Shown: piece by piece, positions 28,111-38,501 of the stretch
Layout: every line of letters starts with the position of its first letter
Position numbering within the stretch: position 1 is the first letter of the stretch
Assembly: GCF_001513785.1 (NCBI RefSeq)
Contig: NZ_LNQS01000008.1
Span: 1-64,000, forward strand
Length of the DNA stretch: 64,000 nt
From: Rheinheimera sp. EpRS3
Lineage (GTDB): Bacteria; Pseudomonadota; Gammaproteobacteria; Enterobacterales; Alteromonadaceae
Direction: 5' to 3'
Program-made: the position numbers and the translations under genes
The notes under the pieces: generated by a model
Database searches by the model: none
What the model was told of the DNA's origin: nothing
The model's input: only the letters and a program-made list of their open reading frames with translations

Positions 28111-28140
28111 TCTTTCTGTGTCTTTTTACAGGTAACTTTT

Positions 28141-29625
28141 ATGTCTACCGTAACCAAAAAACCGGTATCGATGCCTGACGCCTTTGTCATTCTGTTTTTT
28201 GTGATGATTCTGGCTGCGATTACATCACATCTGGTACCGGCCGGCTCTTTTACACTGCTTGAACCCGCCCCGGTGGCAGAGGGCGCCGCCAAGCTGAAGG
28301 GCAAAATAGACCCGAACAGTTTTACTTTCGCCCCACAAGCACAACAAGGTGTACCGCTGTTTGCTGAAGGTGGCGGTATTGGCTTTTTTAACTATGCCTT
28401 TGAGGGCCTGGTGTCCGGCAATAAATGGGGCTCGGCCATCGGTGTAGTGGCCTTTATTCTGCTTACCGGTGGTGCCTTTGGCATCATTATGAAAACCGGC
28501 GCCATTCATAACGGCATACTGGCGCTGATTGGCAAAACCCAAAGCATGCAGTTTTTGTTTATTCCGCTGATGTTTGGCTTGTTCTCGTTAGGTGGTGCGG
28601 TATTTGGTATGGGCGAAGAAGCTATCGCCTTTTGTATCGTGCTGCTGCCACTGATGCTGGCGCTGGGTTATGACGCCATCACCACAGTGCTGGTTACGTA
28701 CGTAGCGACTCAAATTGGTTTTGCCACCTCCTGGATGAACCCGTTTAATGTTGCAATTGCACAAGGTATTGCTGAGATTCCGTTACTGTCCGGCAGCGAA
28801 TTACGTATTGCCATGTGGGCGGTATTCACGCTGTTTGGCATTATTTTTACCATGCGCTACGCCGCTAAGGTGAAAGCCAGACCTGAGCTTTCGCTAAGCT
28901 ATGCTACAGATCAGAAGCTGCGGGCACAGCAAAGCGCCGATGCCAAAAACGACTACAGCAGGCTTGATAGTTTAATTCTGCTGGCGTTTTTTACCGGCTT
29001 AATCTGGATCATCTGGGGGGTAACGGTACGGCAGTACTATATTCCGGAAATTGCCAGCCAGTTTTTTACCATCGGTATTGTCATTGCCATTATTGCTGTA
29101 GCGGGCAAACGTTTAAGCATGAACGAAGCTGCCGATGGTTTTAAACAGGGCGCGGCAGAGCTATTACCGGCTGCATTAATTGTCGGTATGGCTAAAGGCA
29201 TAGTGCTGCTACTGGGCGGTGATGAAGCCGACTCCCCCTCTGTACTTAACACTCTGCTTTATTACAGTGGCCAGCTACTTGGTGATTTACCGGCCTATTT
29301 ATCGGCCTGGCTAATGCTTATTATCCAGTCGGTGATTAACTTCTTCATTGCTTCCGGCTCCGGCCAGGCAGCACTGACGATGCCACTTATTGCGCCGCTG
29401 GCCGATTTAGTCGGACTTTCGCGTCAGATTGCGGTACTAGCCTTTCAACTGGGTGATGGCTTAACTAATTGCATTATTCCTACTTCTGCGGCGTTAATCG
29501 GCTGTTTGGGTGTGGTACGGCTTGACTGGACACTATGGTTTCGCTTTGTCTGGAAATTACAACTGTGGCTGTTCGCTTTAGCCAGCGCCTTTATGTTTCT
29601 GGCCGTGGCCATAGGTTATCAATAG
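28141..29625 (+). CDS. YfcC-family inner-membrane permease
   Basis: A 494-residue membrane protein with about 11-12 hydrophobic segments, of the YfcC / basic amino acid antiporter-like (C4-dicarboxylate anaerobic carrier) family. Typical stretches are SLGGAVFGMGEEAIAF, ATQIGFATSWMNPFNVAIAQ and IPTSAALIGCLGVV. Family members carry amino acids or peptides, but few have been tested. Between receptor and dipeptidase genes, it most likely moves beta-Asp-Arg dipeptide into the cytoplasm (inference). ATG 28141 follows AGGTAA; an upstream frame start at 28102 lies inside the hairpin and is unlikely. Confidence 0.87.
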   Translation: MSTVTKKPVSMPDAFVILFFVMILAAITSHLVPAGSFTLLEPAPVAEGAAKLKGKIDPNSFTFAPQAQQGVPLFAEGGGIGFFNYAFEGLVSGNKWGSAIGVVAFILLTGGAFGIIMKTGAIHNGILALIGKTQSMQFLFIPLMFGLFSLGGAVFGMGEEAIAFCIVLLPLMLALGYDAITTVLVTYVATQIGFATSWMNPFNVAIAQGIAEIPLLSGSELRIAMWAVFTLFGIIFTMRYAAKVKARPELSLSYATDQKLRAQQSADAKNDYSRLDSLILLAFFTGLIWIIWGVTVRQYYIPEIASQFFTIGIVIAIIAVAGKRLSMNEAADGFKQGAAELLPAALIVGMAKGIVLLLGGDEADSPSVLNTLLYYSGQLLGDLPAYLSAWLMLIIQSVINFFIASGSGQAALTMPLIAPLADLVGLSRQIAVLAFQLGDGLTNCIIPTSAALIGCLGVVRLDWTLWFRFVWKLQLWLFALASAFMFLAVAIGYQ

Positions 29626-29655
29626 CCGCAGTGCGGCAGCTTTGAGGTTATTATT

Positions 29656-30849
29656 TTGAAACAAGTTTTGAACGCAATTATTCTTATAAAGAACGCCGAA
29701 GTGCTCTCGCCACAGCCACTTGGCAAACTGGATGTCGTGATAGCCGGTAGCAGCATTGCCGCCGTTGGCAAAGACTTTAACCTGGGCGGCAGCAACCTGC
29801 CGGTAACGGTGATTGACGGCAGCGAGTTTTATTTAACGCCGGGCTTTGTTGACTCTTTAGTACATTTTATCGGCGGTGGCGGCGAAGGCGGTTTTGCTAC
29901 CCGCACCCCGGAAATGCAATTAACCGATGCCACCCTGGGCGGTGTTACCACGGCTATTGGGGTGTTAGGCACCGACGCTACCACCCGAACCCTCACCAAC
30001 TTACTGGCCAAAGCCCATGCGCTGGATATTGAAGGCATTAGCACTTACTGCCATACCGGCTCCTATGAAATTCCCTGTCGTACCGTCACCGGCAATATTA
30101 CTGATGACTTAATTCTGATCGACAAATTTATCGGCGTCGGTGAAATTGCTATCAGCGATCACCGCTCATCGCAGCCCACCACTGATGAAATCCGTAAGGT
30201 GGCAGCAGCAGCGCGGGTTGGCGGTATCTTGTCCGGTAAAAGCGGTATTGTCAGTGTACATATCGGCGCCGGCGAGCGTATTTTGCAGCCTATCTACCAG
30301 GCTGTGTCGGGTACTGAGTTAAAGCTGAAGCAGTTTTACCCAACCCATATGAACCGCAACCGCCGTGTATTTAAAGCCGGGTTGGAGTTTGCCACTAAAG
30401 GCGGCGTAATTGACTTTACCACCAGCACTACCGAGTTCGACTTAAAGCATGGAGAAGTGGCCGCAGCGGCAGCACTGGCTGAGGCTCTGGCGTTTGGTAT
30501 TAATCCTATGCAGCTAACACTAAGCTCCGATGGCAATGCCAGCCTGCCGATATACAATGATGATGGCGTATTACTTGGCTTACAGGTTGGTACAGTACAA
30601 AGCCTGTATCAGTCGGTCAGAGAGGCAATAACACAGCATAAGGTCAACATCGCCGATGCTATCTGCAGCATTACTGCAGCACCGGCAGCAATATTGGGTT
30701 TAACACGCAAAGGCCGCATCACCACAAACGTGGATGCAGATATAGTGCTTTTGCGCCGTGATAATCTGCAGATTGATACTGTAATCGCCAAAGGCCAGAT
30801 TTTAGTTCAGCAAGGAAAAGCACTGGTAAAGGGCACCTTTGAGCGCTAA
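29656..30849 (+). CDS. Isoaspartyl-dipeptidase (IadA)-like amidohydrolase with altered metal site
   Basis: A 397-residue cytosolic amidohydrolase, co-linear with E. coli IadA (390). GGGGEGGFATRTPEM, SDHRSSQPT, PTHMNRN and LSSDGNAS match the family. Of the zinc ligands of E. coli IadA, His70, His202, His231 and Asp292 (local numbering) are kept. The first His of the HxH pair is Leu68 (VDSLVHF), and the carboxylated-Lys position is occupied by Glu163 (GVGEIAISDH). It should cleave beta-Asp-Arg dipeptides from cyanophycin, but the metal site differs from the model enzyme. The start is TTG 29656 after GAGG; a second TTG is at 29668. It closes the operon. Confidence 0.85.
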   Translation: MKQVLNAIILIKNAEVLSPQPLGKLDVVIAGSSIAAVGKDFNLGGSNLPVTVIDGSEFYLTPGFVDSLVHFIGGGGEGGFATRTPEMQLTDATLGGVTTAIGVLGTDATTRTLTNLLAKAHALDIEGISTYCHTGSYEIPCRTVTGNITDDLILIDKFIGVGEIAISDHRSSQPTTDEIRKVAAAARVGGILSGKSGIVSVHIGAGERILQPIYQAVSGTELKLKQFYPTHMNRNRRVFKAGLEFATKGGVIDFTTSTTEFDLKHGEVAAAAALAEALAFGINPMQLTLSSDGNASLPIYNDDGVLLGLQVGTVQSLYQSVREAITQHKVNIADAICSITAAPAAILGLTRKGRITTNVDADIVLLRRDNLQIDTVIAKGQILVQQGKALVKGTFER

Positions 30850-30906
30850 AAGCAAATAAGACAAATTCGCATAAATATGGCGCATTAAACCATCACTATT
30901 AAAGCT

Positions 30907-30936
30907 AAAAAGCTGCTGCGGCAGCTTTTTTTTATT
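30907..30936 (+). terminator. Rho-independent terminator of the cyanophycin operon
   Basis: A 10-bp stem AAAAAGCTGC / GCAGCTTTTT with loop TGCG runs directly into a T-rich tail. It lies about 60 bases after the dipeptidase stop codon. Confidence 0.88.
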
Positions 30937-31251
30937 GTTACACGGGTATTAATGGCAAAAATATCGCCAATTCATGTAATTAATTTTCAATTTCAAAAGT
31001 AGCTTTTCTGCGGTATTTACACCGCTAACCGCTGCAAAGTCAGCTTGCTTTTTTAACAAAACACAGGTATACCTGTACATCCTTGAACGTTTAGATGGCT
31101 AAACACTTCAAGAGTAAATACTCTACAACGCATTGACCTCTGAAAGAGTAACCGTTATTTTCTTTCAGCAGCAGCAAAACCAACAATAAGAATAATAATT
31201 CAAAAATAATAAATATTTATTTAAATATCAGGACAAGTGTGGAGGTTAGTC
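30937..31251 (+). promoter_or_regulatory. Leader of gltBD with four inverted repeats
   Basis: About 310 bp upstream of gltB. In order: a 14-bp perfect palindrome ACAGGTATACCTGT (31063-31076); GTTTAG-atgg-CTAAAC (31089-31104); AGAGT-AAAT-ACTCT (31111-31124); and CTGAAAGA / TCTTTCAG (31140-31147 with 31161-31168). None has a terminator T run. They lie within 105 bp and end 83 bp before the ATG. They could be operators or a structured 5' leader. No known riboswitch is recognised. Confidence 0.5.
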
Positions 31252-34200
31252 ATGGCGTTGTATCAGCACAGTCAGGCAAGAGAAAACTGTGGCTTCGGTC
31301 TGATCGCGCATCTGGAAGGCGCTGCTAGCCACCGGATCGTCAGAACCGCAATAAACGGCCTTGACCGTATGCAGCACCGCGGCGGTATATCTGCCGACGG
31401 TAAAACAGGTGATGGTTGTGGTTTATTAATGCAAAAGCCGGACAGCTTCTTCCGCGCTATTGCCGAAGAAAATGGCTGGAATCTGGCAAAGAAATACGGC
31501 GTCGGCATGATTTTCTTCAGCCAGGACCCGGTAAAAGCCGCTTTAGCGAAAAAAATTATTGAACAGGAAATTGCCCGCGAAACGCTAACCTTAGTGGCCT
31601 GGCGCGTCGTGCCGATAGACAGCAGTGTGCTGGGCCCGTTAGCGCTTAGCTCTATGCCGGGCATAGAGCAGGTTATTGTTAATGCACCGCACGGCTGGGG
31701 CGATCATGATTTAGAGCGCCGGCTGTATATGCTGCGCCGCCGTATTGAAAAACAACTGAGCGACGATGCTGACTTTTATATCCCCAGCTTCTCGTCATTA
31801 GTTACCGTATTTAAAGGCTTAATGATGCCGGCAGACTTGCCGCGTTATTATCTCGACTTAGCCGATATCCGCATGGAAACCGCCATTTGCGTGTTCCACC
31901 AGCGTTTTTCCACTAATACCATGCCGCGCTGGCAACTGGCGCAGCCGTTTCGCTTTTTAGCTCATAACGGTGAAATTAATACCATTACCGGTAACCGCCA
32001 ATGGGCGCGCGCACGGCAGTATAAGTTCTCCTCGCCGCTGCTAAGCGACTTGCAGGACGCAGCGCCTTTCGTTAGCCAAAGCGGCTCAGATTCCAGCTCG
32101 CTGGACAATATGCTCGAGCTGTTATTAGCCGGTGGCATGGATTTATTCCGTGCCATGCGTTTGTTAGTGCCGCCGGCCTGGCAAGGCAACCGCGTAATGG
32201 ATGACAACTTAAAGGCATTTTACGAATTTAACTCCATGCATATGGAGCCGTGGGACGGCCCTGCCGGCATTGTAATGACCAACGGTCAGCATGTGGCCTG
32301 TAACCTCGACCGTAACGGCCTGCGCCCTGCCCGCTTTGTTATTACCCGTGATAAGCTGATTACGCTGGCCTCTGAAGTCGGTATCTGGGATTACACCCCG
32401 GATGAAGTGGTCGAAAAAGGCCGCGTTGGCCCGGGTGAAATGCTGGCGGTAGATACCACCACCGGCAAAATCTGGCGCTCTAATGAAATAGACAGCGATT
32501 TAATGGCCCGCCACACTTACCGCGACTGGCTAAACGCCAACGTGCAGCGGCTGGTGCCATACGAGAAATACGAGACCGATTTAATCGGTAAACGGGTATT
32601 CTCCGATGATGACATGCTGGTATTTCATAAGCTGTTTAACTACAGCTATGAAGAAATCGATCAGGTAATGACAGTGCTGGCCAAAGACGGCCAGGAAGCA
32701 GTAGGCTCAATGGGCGATGATACGCCAATGGCGGTATTATCGCGCAAGCCGCGCACCTTATACGATTACTTCCGCCAGCAGTTTGCTCAGGTGACTAACC
32801 CGCCTATCGATCCGCTGCGTGAATCACACGTAATGTCGCTGGCCACCAGTATCGGCCGCGAGCACAATGTATTTAAAGAAACCGCCGGTTATGCCCGTCG
32901 TATTCAGTTTGAATCGCCGGTAATGATGTACTCTGACTTAAAGCAGCTAAAACAAGCTGATGACAAGTACTACAAGCACCAGATTTTCTCGCTGAACTTC
33001 GACCCGGCACAACATAACCTGCAACAAGCTGTAGAGCAATTATGCGCTGACGTGATCAGCGCCGTGCGCGACAATAACGTGGTGCTGGTAATGTTAACTG
33101 ACCGGCGCATAGAGCAAGGCAAACTGCCGATCCCTGCCGCTATGGCGGTTGGCGCGGTACAACATGCGCTGGTTAATGCTCAGCTGCGCTGCGACTCCAA
33201 CATTATTGTTGAAACCGCCTCGGCCCGCGATTCGCACCATTTCGCGGTATTAATTGGTTTAGGTGCCACCGGCATTTACCCCTTTATGGCCTATGAAACG
33301 GTAGAGCAGCTGGTAGAAAAAGGTGCAATTAACTTAACTGCACGCCAGGCGGTGCTGAACTATCGTAAAGGCATTAATAAAGGCCTGTACAAAATCATGT
33401 CGAAAATGGGCATTTCAACAGTGGCCAGCTATCGCTGCTCGAACCTGTTTGAAGCCGTCGGCATTGATAAAACCGTGATGCAACTGTGTTTTGCCGATAT
33501 CCCGTCGCGTTTGGGCGGTGCCGGCTTTAGCGACTTTGAGCAGGATGTACAGCAACTGGCTAAAATGGCCTGGTTAAAGCGTAAACCGATGAACCACGGT
33601 GGTTTATTAAAATACGTGCACGATGGTGAGTACCACGCCTATAACCCGGATGTAGTGCAAACGCTGCAAAAGGCGGTGCGCTCCGGCAAGTATGAAGACT
33701 ACCAGCAATACAGCAGCATAGTGAACCAGCGGCCGGTGGCGCATTTGCGTGACTTATTTAAACTGGCGGCCAGCACGCCGGTGGCGCTGGAGCAGGTAGA
33801 GAGCGAGCAAAATCTCTATCCGCGCTTTGACAGCGCCGCTATGTCTATCGGTGCCTTAAGCCCGGAAGCGCATGAGGCCTTAGCCATAGCAATGAACCGC
33901 TTGGGCGGACGGTCTAACTCGGGTGAAGGCGGTGAAGATCCGCGCCGTTTTGGCACCGAGAAAAACTCTAAAATTAAGCAAGTTGCCTCCGGCCGCTTTG
34001 GCGTAACACCGCATTACCTGGTGAATGCCGAAGTTATTCAAATCAAGGTAGCTCAGGGCGCTAAGCCAGGCGAAGGTGGCCAGTTACCCGGTGAAAAAGT
34101 CACCGCCGAAATTGCCCGGCTGCGCTATTCAGTGCCTGGCGTAACGTTAATTTCGCCACCGCCGCACCATGATATTTACTCAATTGAAGATTTAGCCCAG

Positions 34201-35712
34201 CTGATTTTCGATTTAAAACAGGTGAATCCGCAGGCGCTGATCTCGGTAAAACTGGTGTCTGAGCCCGGCATCGGTACCATCGCCGCCGGCGTGGCCAAGG
34301 CCTATGCCGACCTTATTACCGTATCCGGTTACGACGGCGGCACCGGTGCCAGCCCGTTAACCTCGGTAAAATATGCCGGTAGTCCGTGGGAGTTAGGTTT
34401 AGCCGAAGTGCACCAGGCCTTAGTCGAAAACGGCCTGCGCGACCGCGTGCGGCTACAGGTAGACGGCGGCTTAAAAACCGGCCTCGACGTAATTAAAGCG
34501 GCTATTTTAGGTGCCGAAAGCTTTGGCTTTGGTACCGGCCCTATGGTGGCGCTGGGCTGTAAGTTTTTACGTATTTGCCATTTAAACAACTGCGCCACCG
34601 GCGTGGCAACCCAGGATGCGACACTGCGGCGTGATCACTTTACCGGCTTGCCGGAAATGGTAATGAACTACTTTAAGTTCTTAGCCTTTGAAGTGCGCGA
34701 GCTGATGGCACAGCTGGGGGTAACTGAGCTTACCCAACTGATTGGCCGCACTGATTTGCTGGCTATAAAAGACAGTGAAACGCAAAAACAAGCCAAGCTG
34801 GATTTAACGCCGATATTGCAGGCCAGCGGCGTAAAATCTGACAAGGCGCTGTTTTGTGTCAAAAACAATACACCGTTTGATGAAGGCGCATTAAACCAGG
34901 AACTGGTAAAACGCTGCGAGCAAATGGTACTGCATAAAAGCGGTGGCCGGTTAAACCTGAGTATCCGCAATACCGACCGTTCGGTAGGCGCTGCGCTGTC
35001 GGGCTTTATTGCCAGACAGCACGGCAACCAGGGCATGGCAACCGATCCTATCCGCATCCGCTTTACCGGCACCGCCGGCCAAAGCTTTGGTGTGTGGAAT
35101 GCCGGTGGCCTGCATATGTCACTGCAGGGCGATGCCAACGATTACGTTGGTAAAGGCATGACCGGCGGCCAACTGGCTATTTTCCCGGCCAAGGGCGCCA
35201 GCTTTGCCAAAAATGGCTTTACCATTGCCGGTAATACCTGCCTGTATGGCGCTACCGGCGGCCGTTTATATGCGGCAGGTCAGGTAGGCGAGCGTTTTGC
35301 CGTACGAAATTCGGGCGCGTTAGCCGTAGTAGAAGGCACCGGCGATAACTGCTGCGAATATATGACCGGCGGTGTGGTAGTGGTATTGGGTTGCACCGGG
35401 GTGAATTTTGGTGCCGGTATGACAGGCGGCTTTGCTTATTTACTCGATGAGCAAAACGATTTAGAGCTGCGGTTAAACCCCGAGCTGGTAGAGGCGCTGG
35501 AAGTCAGCACGCCGATACTGCAGGAACATCTGCGCAGCCTGTTGCACCAGCACGTAGAAGAAACCGGCAGCGACAAAGCACAGAAAATCTTAAACGACTT
35601 CAACCGTTATTTAAGTCAATTTAAGCTGGTTAAACCAAAAACCAGCGATGTAAACACCTTGCTGGGACACCGCGCACGCTCGTCAGCCGAGCTGCGGGTT
35701 CAGGCGATGTAG
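31252..35712 (+). CDS. gltB: Glutamate synthase (NADPH) large subunit
   Basis: A 1486-residue enzyme, full length. After a short 12-residue propeptide the nucleophile Cys13 opens the glutaminase domain (CGFGLIAHLEG). Then come the central domain, the FMN-binding synthase domain (VSGYDGGTGASPLTS), the [3Fe-4S] cysteines CKFLRICHLNNC, and the C-terminal beta-helix (GAXG repeats, e.g. TGGVVVVLGCTGVNFGAGM). It makes two glutamates from glutamine and 2-oxoglutarate. ATG 31252 lies six bases after GGAGG; a GTG at 31237 is in frame but upstream of that site. It forms an operon with gltD ten bases on. Confidence 0.97.
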   Translation: MALYQHSQARENCGFGLIAHLEGAASHRIVRTAINGLDRMQHRGGISADGKTGDGCGLLMQKPDSFFRAIAEENGWNLAKKYGVGMIFFSQDPVKAALAKKIIEQEIARETLTLVAWRVVPIDSSVLGPLALSSMPGIEQVIVNAPHGWGDHDLERRLYMLRRRIEKQLSDDADFYIPSFSSLVTVFKGLMMPADLPRYYLDLADIRMETAICVFHQRFSTNTMPRWQLAQPFRFLAHNGEINTITGNRQWARARQYKFSSPLLSDLQDAAPFVSQSGSDSSSLDNMLELLLAGGMDLFRAMRLLVPPAWQGNRVMDDNLKAFYEFNSMHMEPWDGPAGIVMTNGQHVACNLDRNGLRPARFVITRDKLITLASEVGIWDYTPDEVVEKGRVGPGEMLAVDTTTGKIWRSNEIDSDLMARHTYRDWLNANVQRLVPYEKYETDLIGKRVFSDDDMLVFHKLFNYSYEEIDQVMTVLAKDGQEAVGSMGDDTPMAVLSRKPRTLYDYFRQQFAQVTNPPIDPLRESHVMSLATSIGREHNVFKETAGYARRIQFESPVMMYSDLKQLKQADDKYYKHQIFSLNFDPAQHNLQQAVEQLCADVISAVRDNNVVLVMLTDRRIEQGKLPIPAAMAVGAVQHALVNAQLRCDSNIIVETASARDSHHFAVLIGLGATGIYPFMAYETVEQLVEKGAINLTARQAVLNYRKGINKGLYKIMSKMGISTVASYRCSNLFEAVGIDKTVMQLCFADIPSRLGGAGFSDFEQDVQQLAKMAWLKRKPMNHGGLLKYVHDGEYHAYNPDVVQTLQKAVRSGKYEDYQQYSSIVNQRPVAHLRDLFKLAASTPVALEQVESEQNLYPRFDSAAMSIGALSPEAHEALAIAMNRLGGRSNSGEGGEDPRRFGTEKNSKIKQVASGRFGVTPHYLVNAEVIQIKVAQGAKPGEGGQLPGEKVTAEIARLRYSVPGVTLISPPPHHDIYSIEDLAQLIFDLKQVNPQALISVKLVSEPGIGTIAAGVAKAYADLITVSGYDGGTGASPLTSVKYAGSPWELGLAEVHQALVENGLRDRVRLQVDGGLKTGLDVIKAAILGAESFGFGTGPMVALGCKFLRICHLNNCATGVATQDATLRRDHFTGLPEMVMNYFKFLAFEVRELMAQLGVTELTQLIGRTDLLAIKDSETQKQAKLDLTPILQASGVKSDKALFCVKNNTPFDEGALNQELVKRCEQMVLHKSGGRLNLSIRNTDRSVGAALSGFIARQHGNQGMATDPIRIRFTGTAGQSFGVWNAGGLHMSLQGDANDYVGKGMTGGQLAIFPAKGASFAKNGFTIAGNTCLYGATGGRLYAAGQVGERFAVRNSGALAVVEGTGDNCCEYMTGGVVVVLGCTGVNFGAGMTGGFAYLLDEQNDLELRLNPELVEALEVSTPILQEHLRSLLHQHVEETGSDKAQKILNDFNRYLSQFKLVKPKTSDVNTLLGHRARSSAELRVQAM

Positions 35713-37134
<1,422 letters not shown>

Positions 37135-37147
37135 AGCGTGTGGATAC

Positions 37148-37171
37148 AGCAGCAGGTGTAACAACCTGCTG
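37148..37171 (+). terminator. Hairpin after gltD
   Basis: Stem CAGCAGGT (37150-37157) / ACCTGCTG (37164-37171) with a 6-nt loop, 16 bases after the gltD stop. The following DNA is only moderately T-rich, so termination may be partial. Confidence 0.5.
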
Positions 37172-37214
37172 TTGCTTGTGCCATCTGCAGCAGCGGACTG
37201 TTAAAGCGAGATTA

Positions 37215-37302
37215 GGTTTGCCCTAAGCCAACCGTCTATGCCCCGGACGGGCATAGACGAGCCCCCATGGATGGGTTCACGGCGTGTTGGCGTGGGCAAA
37301 CC
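37215..37302. repeat. Intergenic imperfect palindrome with three-way-junction potential
   Basis: Nested complementary segments: GGTTTGCCC (37215-37223) with GGGCAAACC (37294-37302); GCCAAC (37227-37232) with GTTGGC (37286-37291); inside them CGTCTATGCCC (37233-37243) with GGGCATAGACG (37249-37259), 11 bp perfect; and GAGCCC (37259-37264) with GGGTTC (37273-37278). The whole folds as an outer stem with two hairpins. It looks like a dispersed REP- or MITE-like element, but a second copy is not in the window. Confidence 0.65.
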
Positions 37303-37357
37303 GGCTCGAGCTATACGCAAAACCCGACGCACCACGATACCAAGGGAACCCAACAAC

Positions 37358-37840
37358 ATGCCCCCATTTACCCTACCCGATTTATGCGATGCCCATGCTG
37401 CTTACATCCGCGTAGCAGAACCCATCTTTACCAACTACGGTGGCAAAACCGCCTTTGGCGGGCAAATTGTTACGGTAAAATGCTTTGAAGATAACTCCAA
37501 GGTAAAGCAACTCGTGGCCACACCGGGTCAGGGCAAGGTGCTGGTGGTTGACGGTGGTGGCTCTAAACGCCATGCGCTGCTCGGTGATATGCTGGCCGAA
37601 CAAGCGGCAGCAAACGGCTGGGAAGGTATTATTATCAACGGCTGTATTCGCGATATAGACGAAATACGCCAAACCCCGCTCGGCGTGCAGGCACTGGGTA
37701 TTCACCCGATGAAAACCGATAAGCGGGATTTAGGCGATATCAACCTGACGGTAACCTTCGCTGGGGTAGATTTTATCCCCGGCCAGTTTGTTTATGCGGA
37801 TAATAATGGTGTTCTGGTGGCAACTAAGCAGTTGGTGTAG
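37358..37840 (+). CDS. rraA: RraA-like regulator of RNase E
   Basis: A 160-residue protein, the standard size of RraA. The core [25 protein letters not shown] and [14 protein letters not shown] are characteristic. RraA binds RNase E and lowers mRNA turnover; some relatives are aldolases. Here GCIRD plus the short length favours RraA. ATG 37358 has AAGGGA ten bases upstream. Earlier in-frame starts would run through the folded repeat and are rejected. Confidence 0.88.
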   Translation: MPPFTLPDLCDAHAAYIRVAEPIFTNYGGKTAFGGQIVTVKCFEDNSKVKQLVATPGQGKVLVVDGGGSKRHALLGDMLAEQAAANGWEGIIINGCIRDIDEIRQTPLGVQALGIHPMKTDKRDLGDINLTVTFAGVDFIPGQFVYADNNGVLVATKQLV

Positions 37841-37845
37841 CAGAG

Positions 37846-38139
37846 TTATTCTGTTATGTCATCGTCAGTGAGCAATTGACGGCAATTACGCACAGTCAAA
37901 ATATACACATTCTGCCCTAAACGATAGATCACACGGTAATGACCAAACAGTATTTCCCTATACAGGCTATTGGCTAACTCGGGAACCTGGCGCCCCATCT
38001 CAGGCAGAGTGGCAAGCAATTCAGCTTTGTCGAAAACGTCATTCACCCAGTTTTCCGCCGCAACTGGACTATCCAGCGCAATAAAGGCGGCTGCGTCGCC
38101 TAACTTTTCAATCGCCAGCGGCGACCAAATAACTTTCAC
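37846..38139 (-). CDS. RelE/ParE-family toxin
   Basis: A 97-residue type II toxin. It opens MKVIWSPLAIEKLGDAAAFI and has the family end pattern YRVIYRLGQNVYILTVRNCRQLL. Such toxins cut ribosome-bound mRNA (RelE) or poison gyrase (ParE); the sequence does not settle which. Its ATG overlaps the antitoxin stop in ATGA (38136-38139). Antitoxin comes first, as usual. Confidence 0.88.
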   Translation of the reverse strand: MKVIWSPLAIEKLGDAAAFIALDSPVAAENWVNDVFDKAELLATLPEMGRQVPELANSLYREILFGHYRVIYRLGQNVYILTVRNCRQLLTDDDITE

Positions 38140-38417
38140 CCTTTTATACGCGCCAACACCTGCGCCCTTGCATCGTTATTACTAACACCAGCACCTGAAC
38201 TCAGTTGCGCTTCGGCCATACGTAACTCTTCCAGCAGTTCAATTTTCTCTTGCATGGCTTCGTATTCGGCTACATCAAGCACCACTGCTACACCTTTGCC
38301 GCGCTGGGTAATCACCAGCGGGCGGCGGGTTTCGTTGATTTGCTTTATATAGCTTGCAACACCGGCACGAAATTCAGACAACGGCTGAATGTCTTTATCA
38401 AAGTGAATACGACTCAT
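38136..38417 (-). CDS. Phd/YefM-family antitoxin
   Basis: A 93-residue antitoxin. Residues ~8-60 form the Phd/YefM DNA-binding fold (LSEFRAGVASYIKQINETRR, PLVITQRGKGVAVVLDVAEY). The C-terminal tail, rich in Ala and Ser, should wrap the toxin. It normally represses its own operon. The pair lies between rraA and a small DUF4440 gene, close to the AT-rich defence island. Confidence 0.9.
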   Translation of the reverse strand: MSRIHFDKDIQPLSEFRAGVASYIKQINETRRPLVITQRGKGVAVVLDVAEYEAMQEKIELLEELRMAEAQLSSGAGVSNNDARAQVLARIKG

Positions 38418-38501
38418 AACACACCATTAAAAGTACGAAATAACGTACAGATAGTAGTGCAACTGCTGCCACAAAACAAGAAACCACTGCTACCAGCCTG
38501 A

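Noticed and set aside
28102..28140. Upstream start for the YfcC-type permease
   Set aside because: It starts inside the intergenic hairpin; ATG 28141 has AGGTAA upstream and fits the family start.
37238..37357. Longer N-terminus for RraA
   Set aside because: Would translate the folded repeat; the conserved protein begins at 37358 and family length fits only that start.
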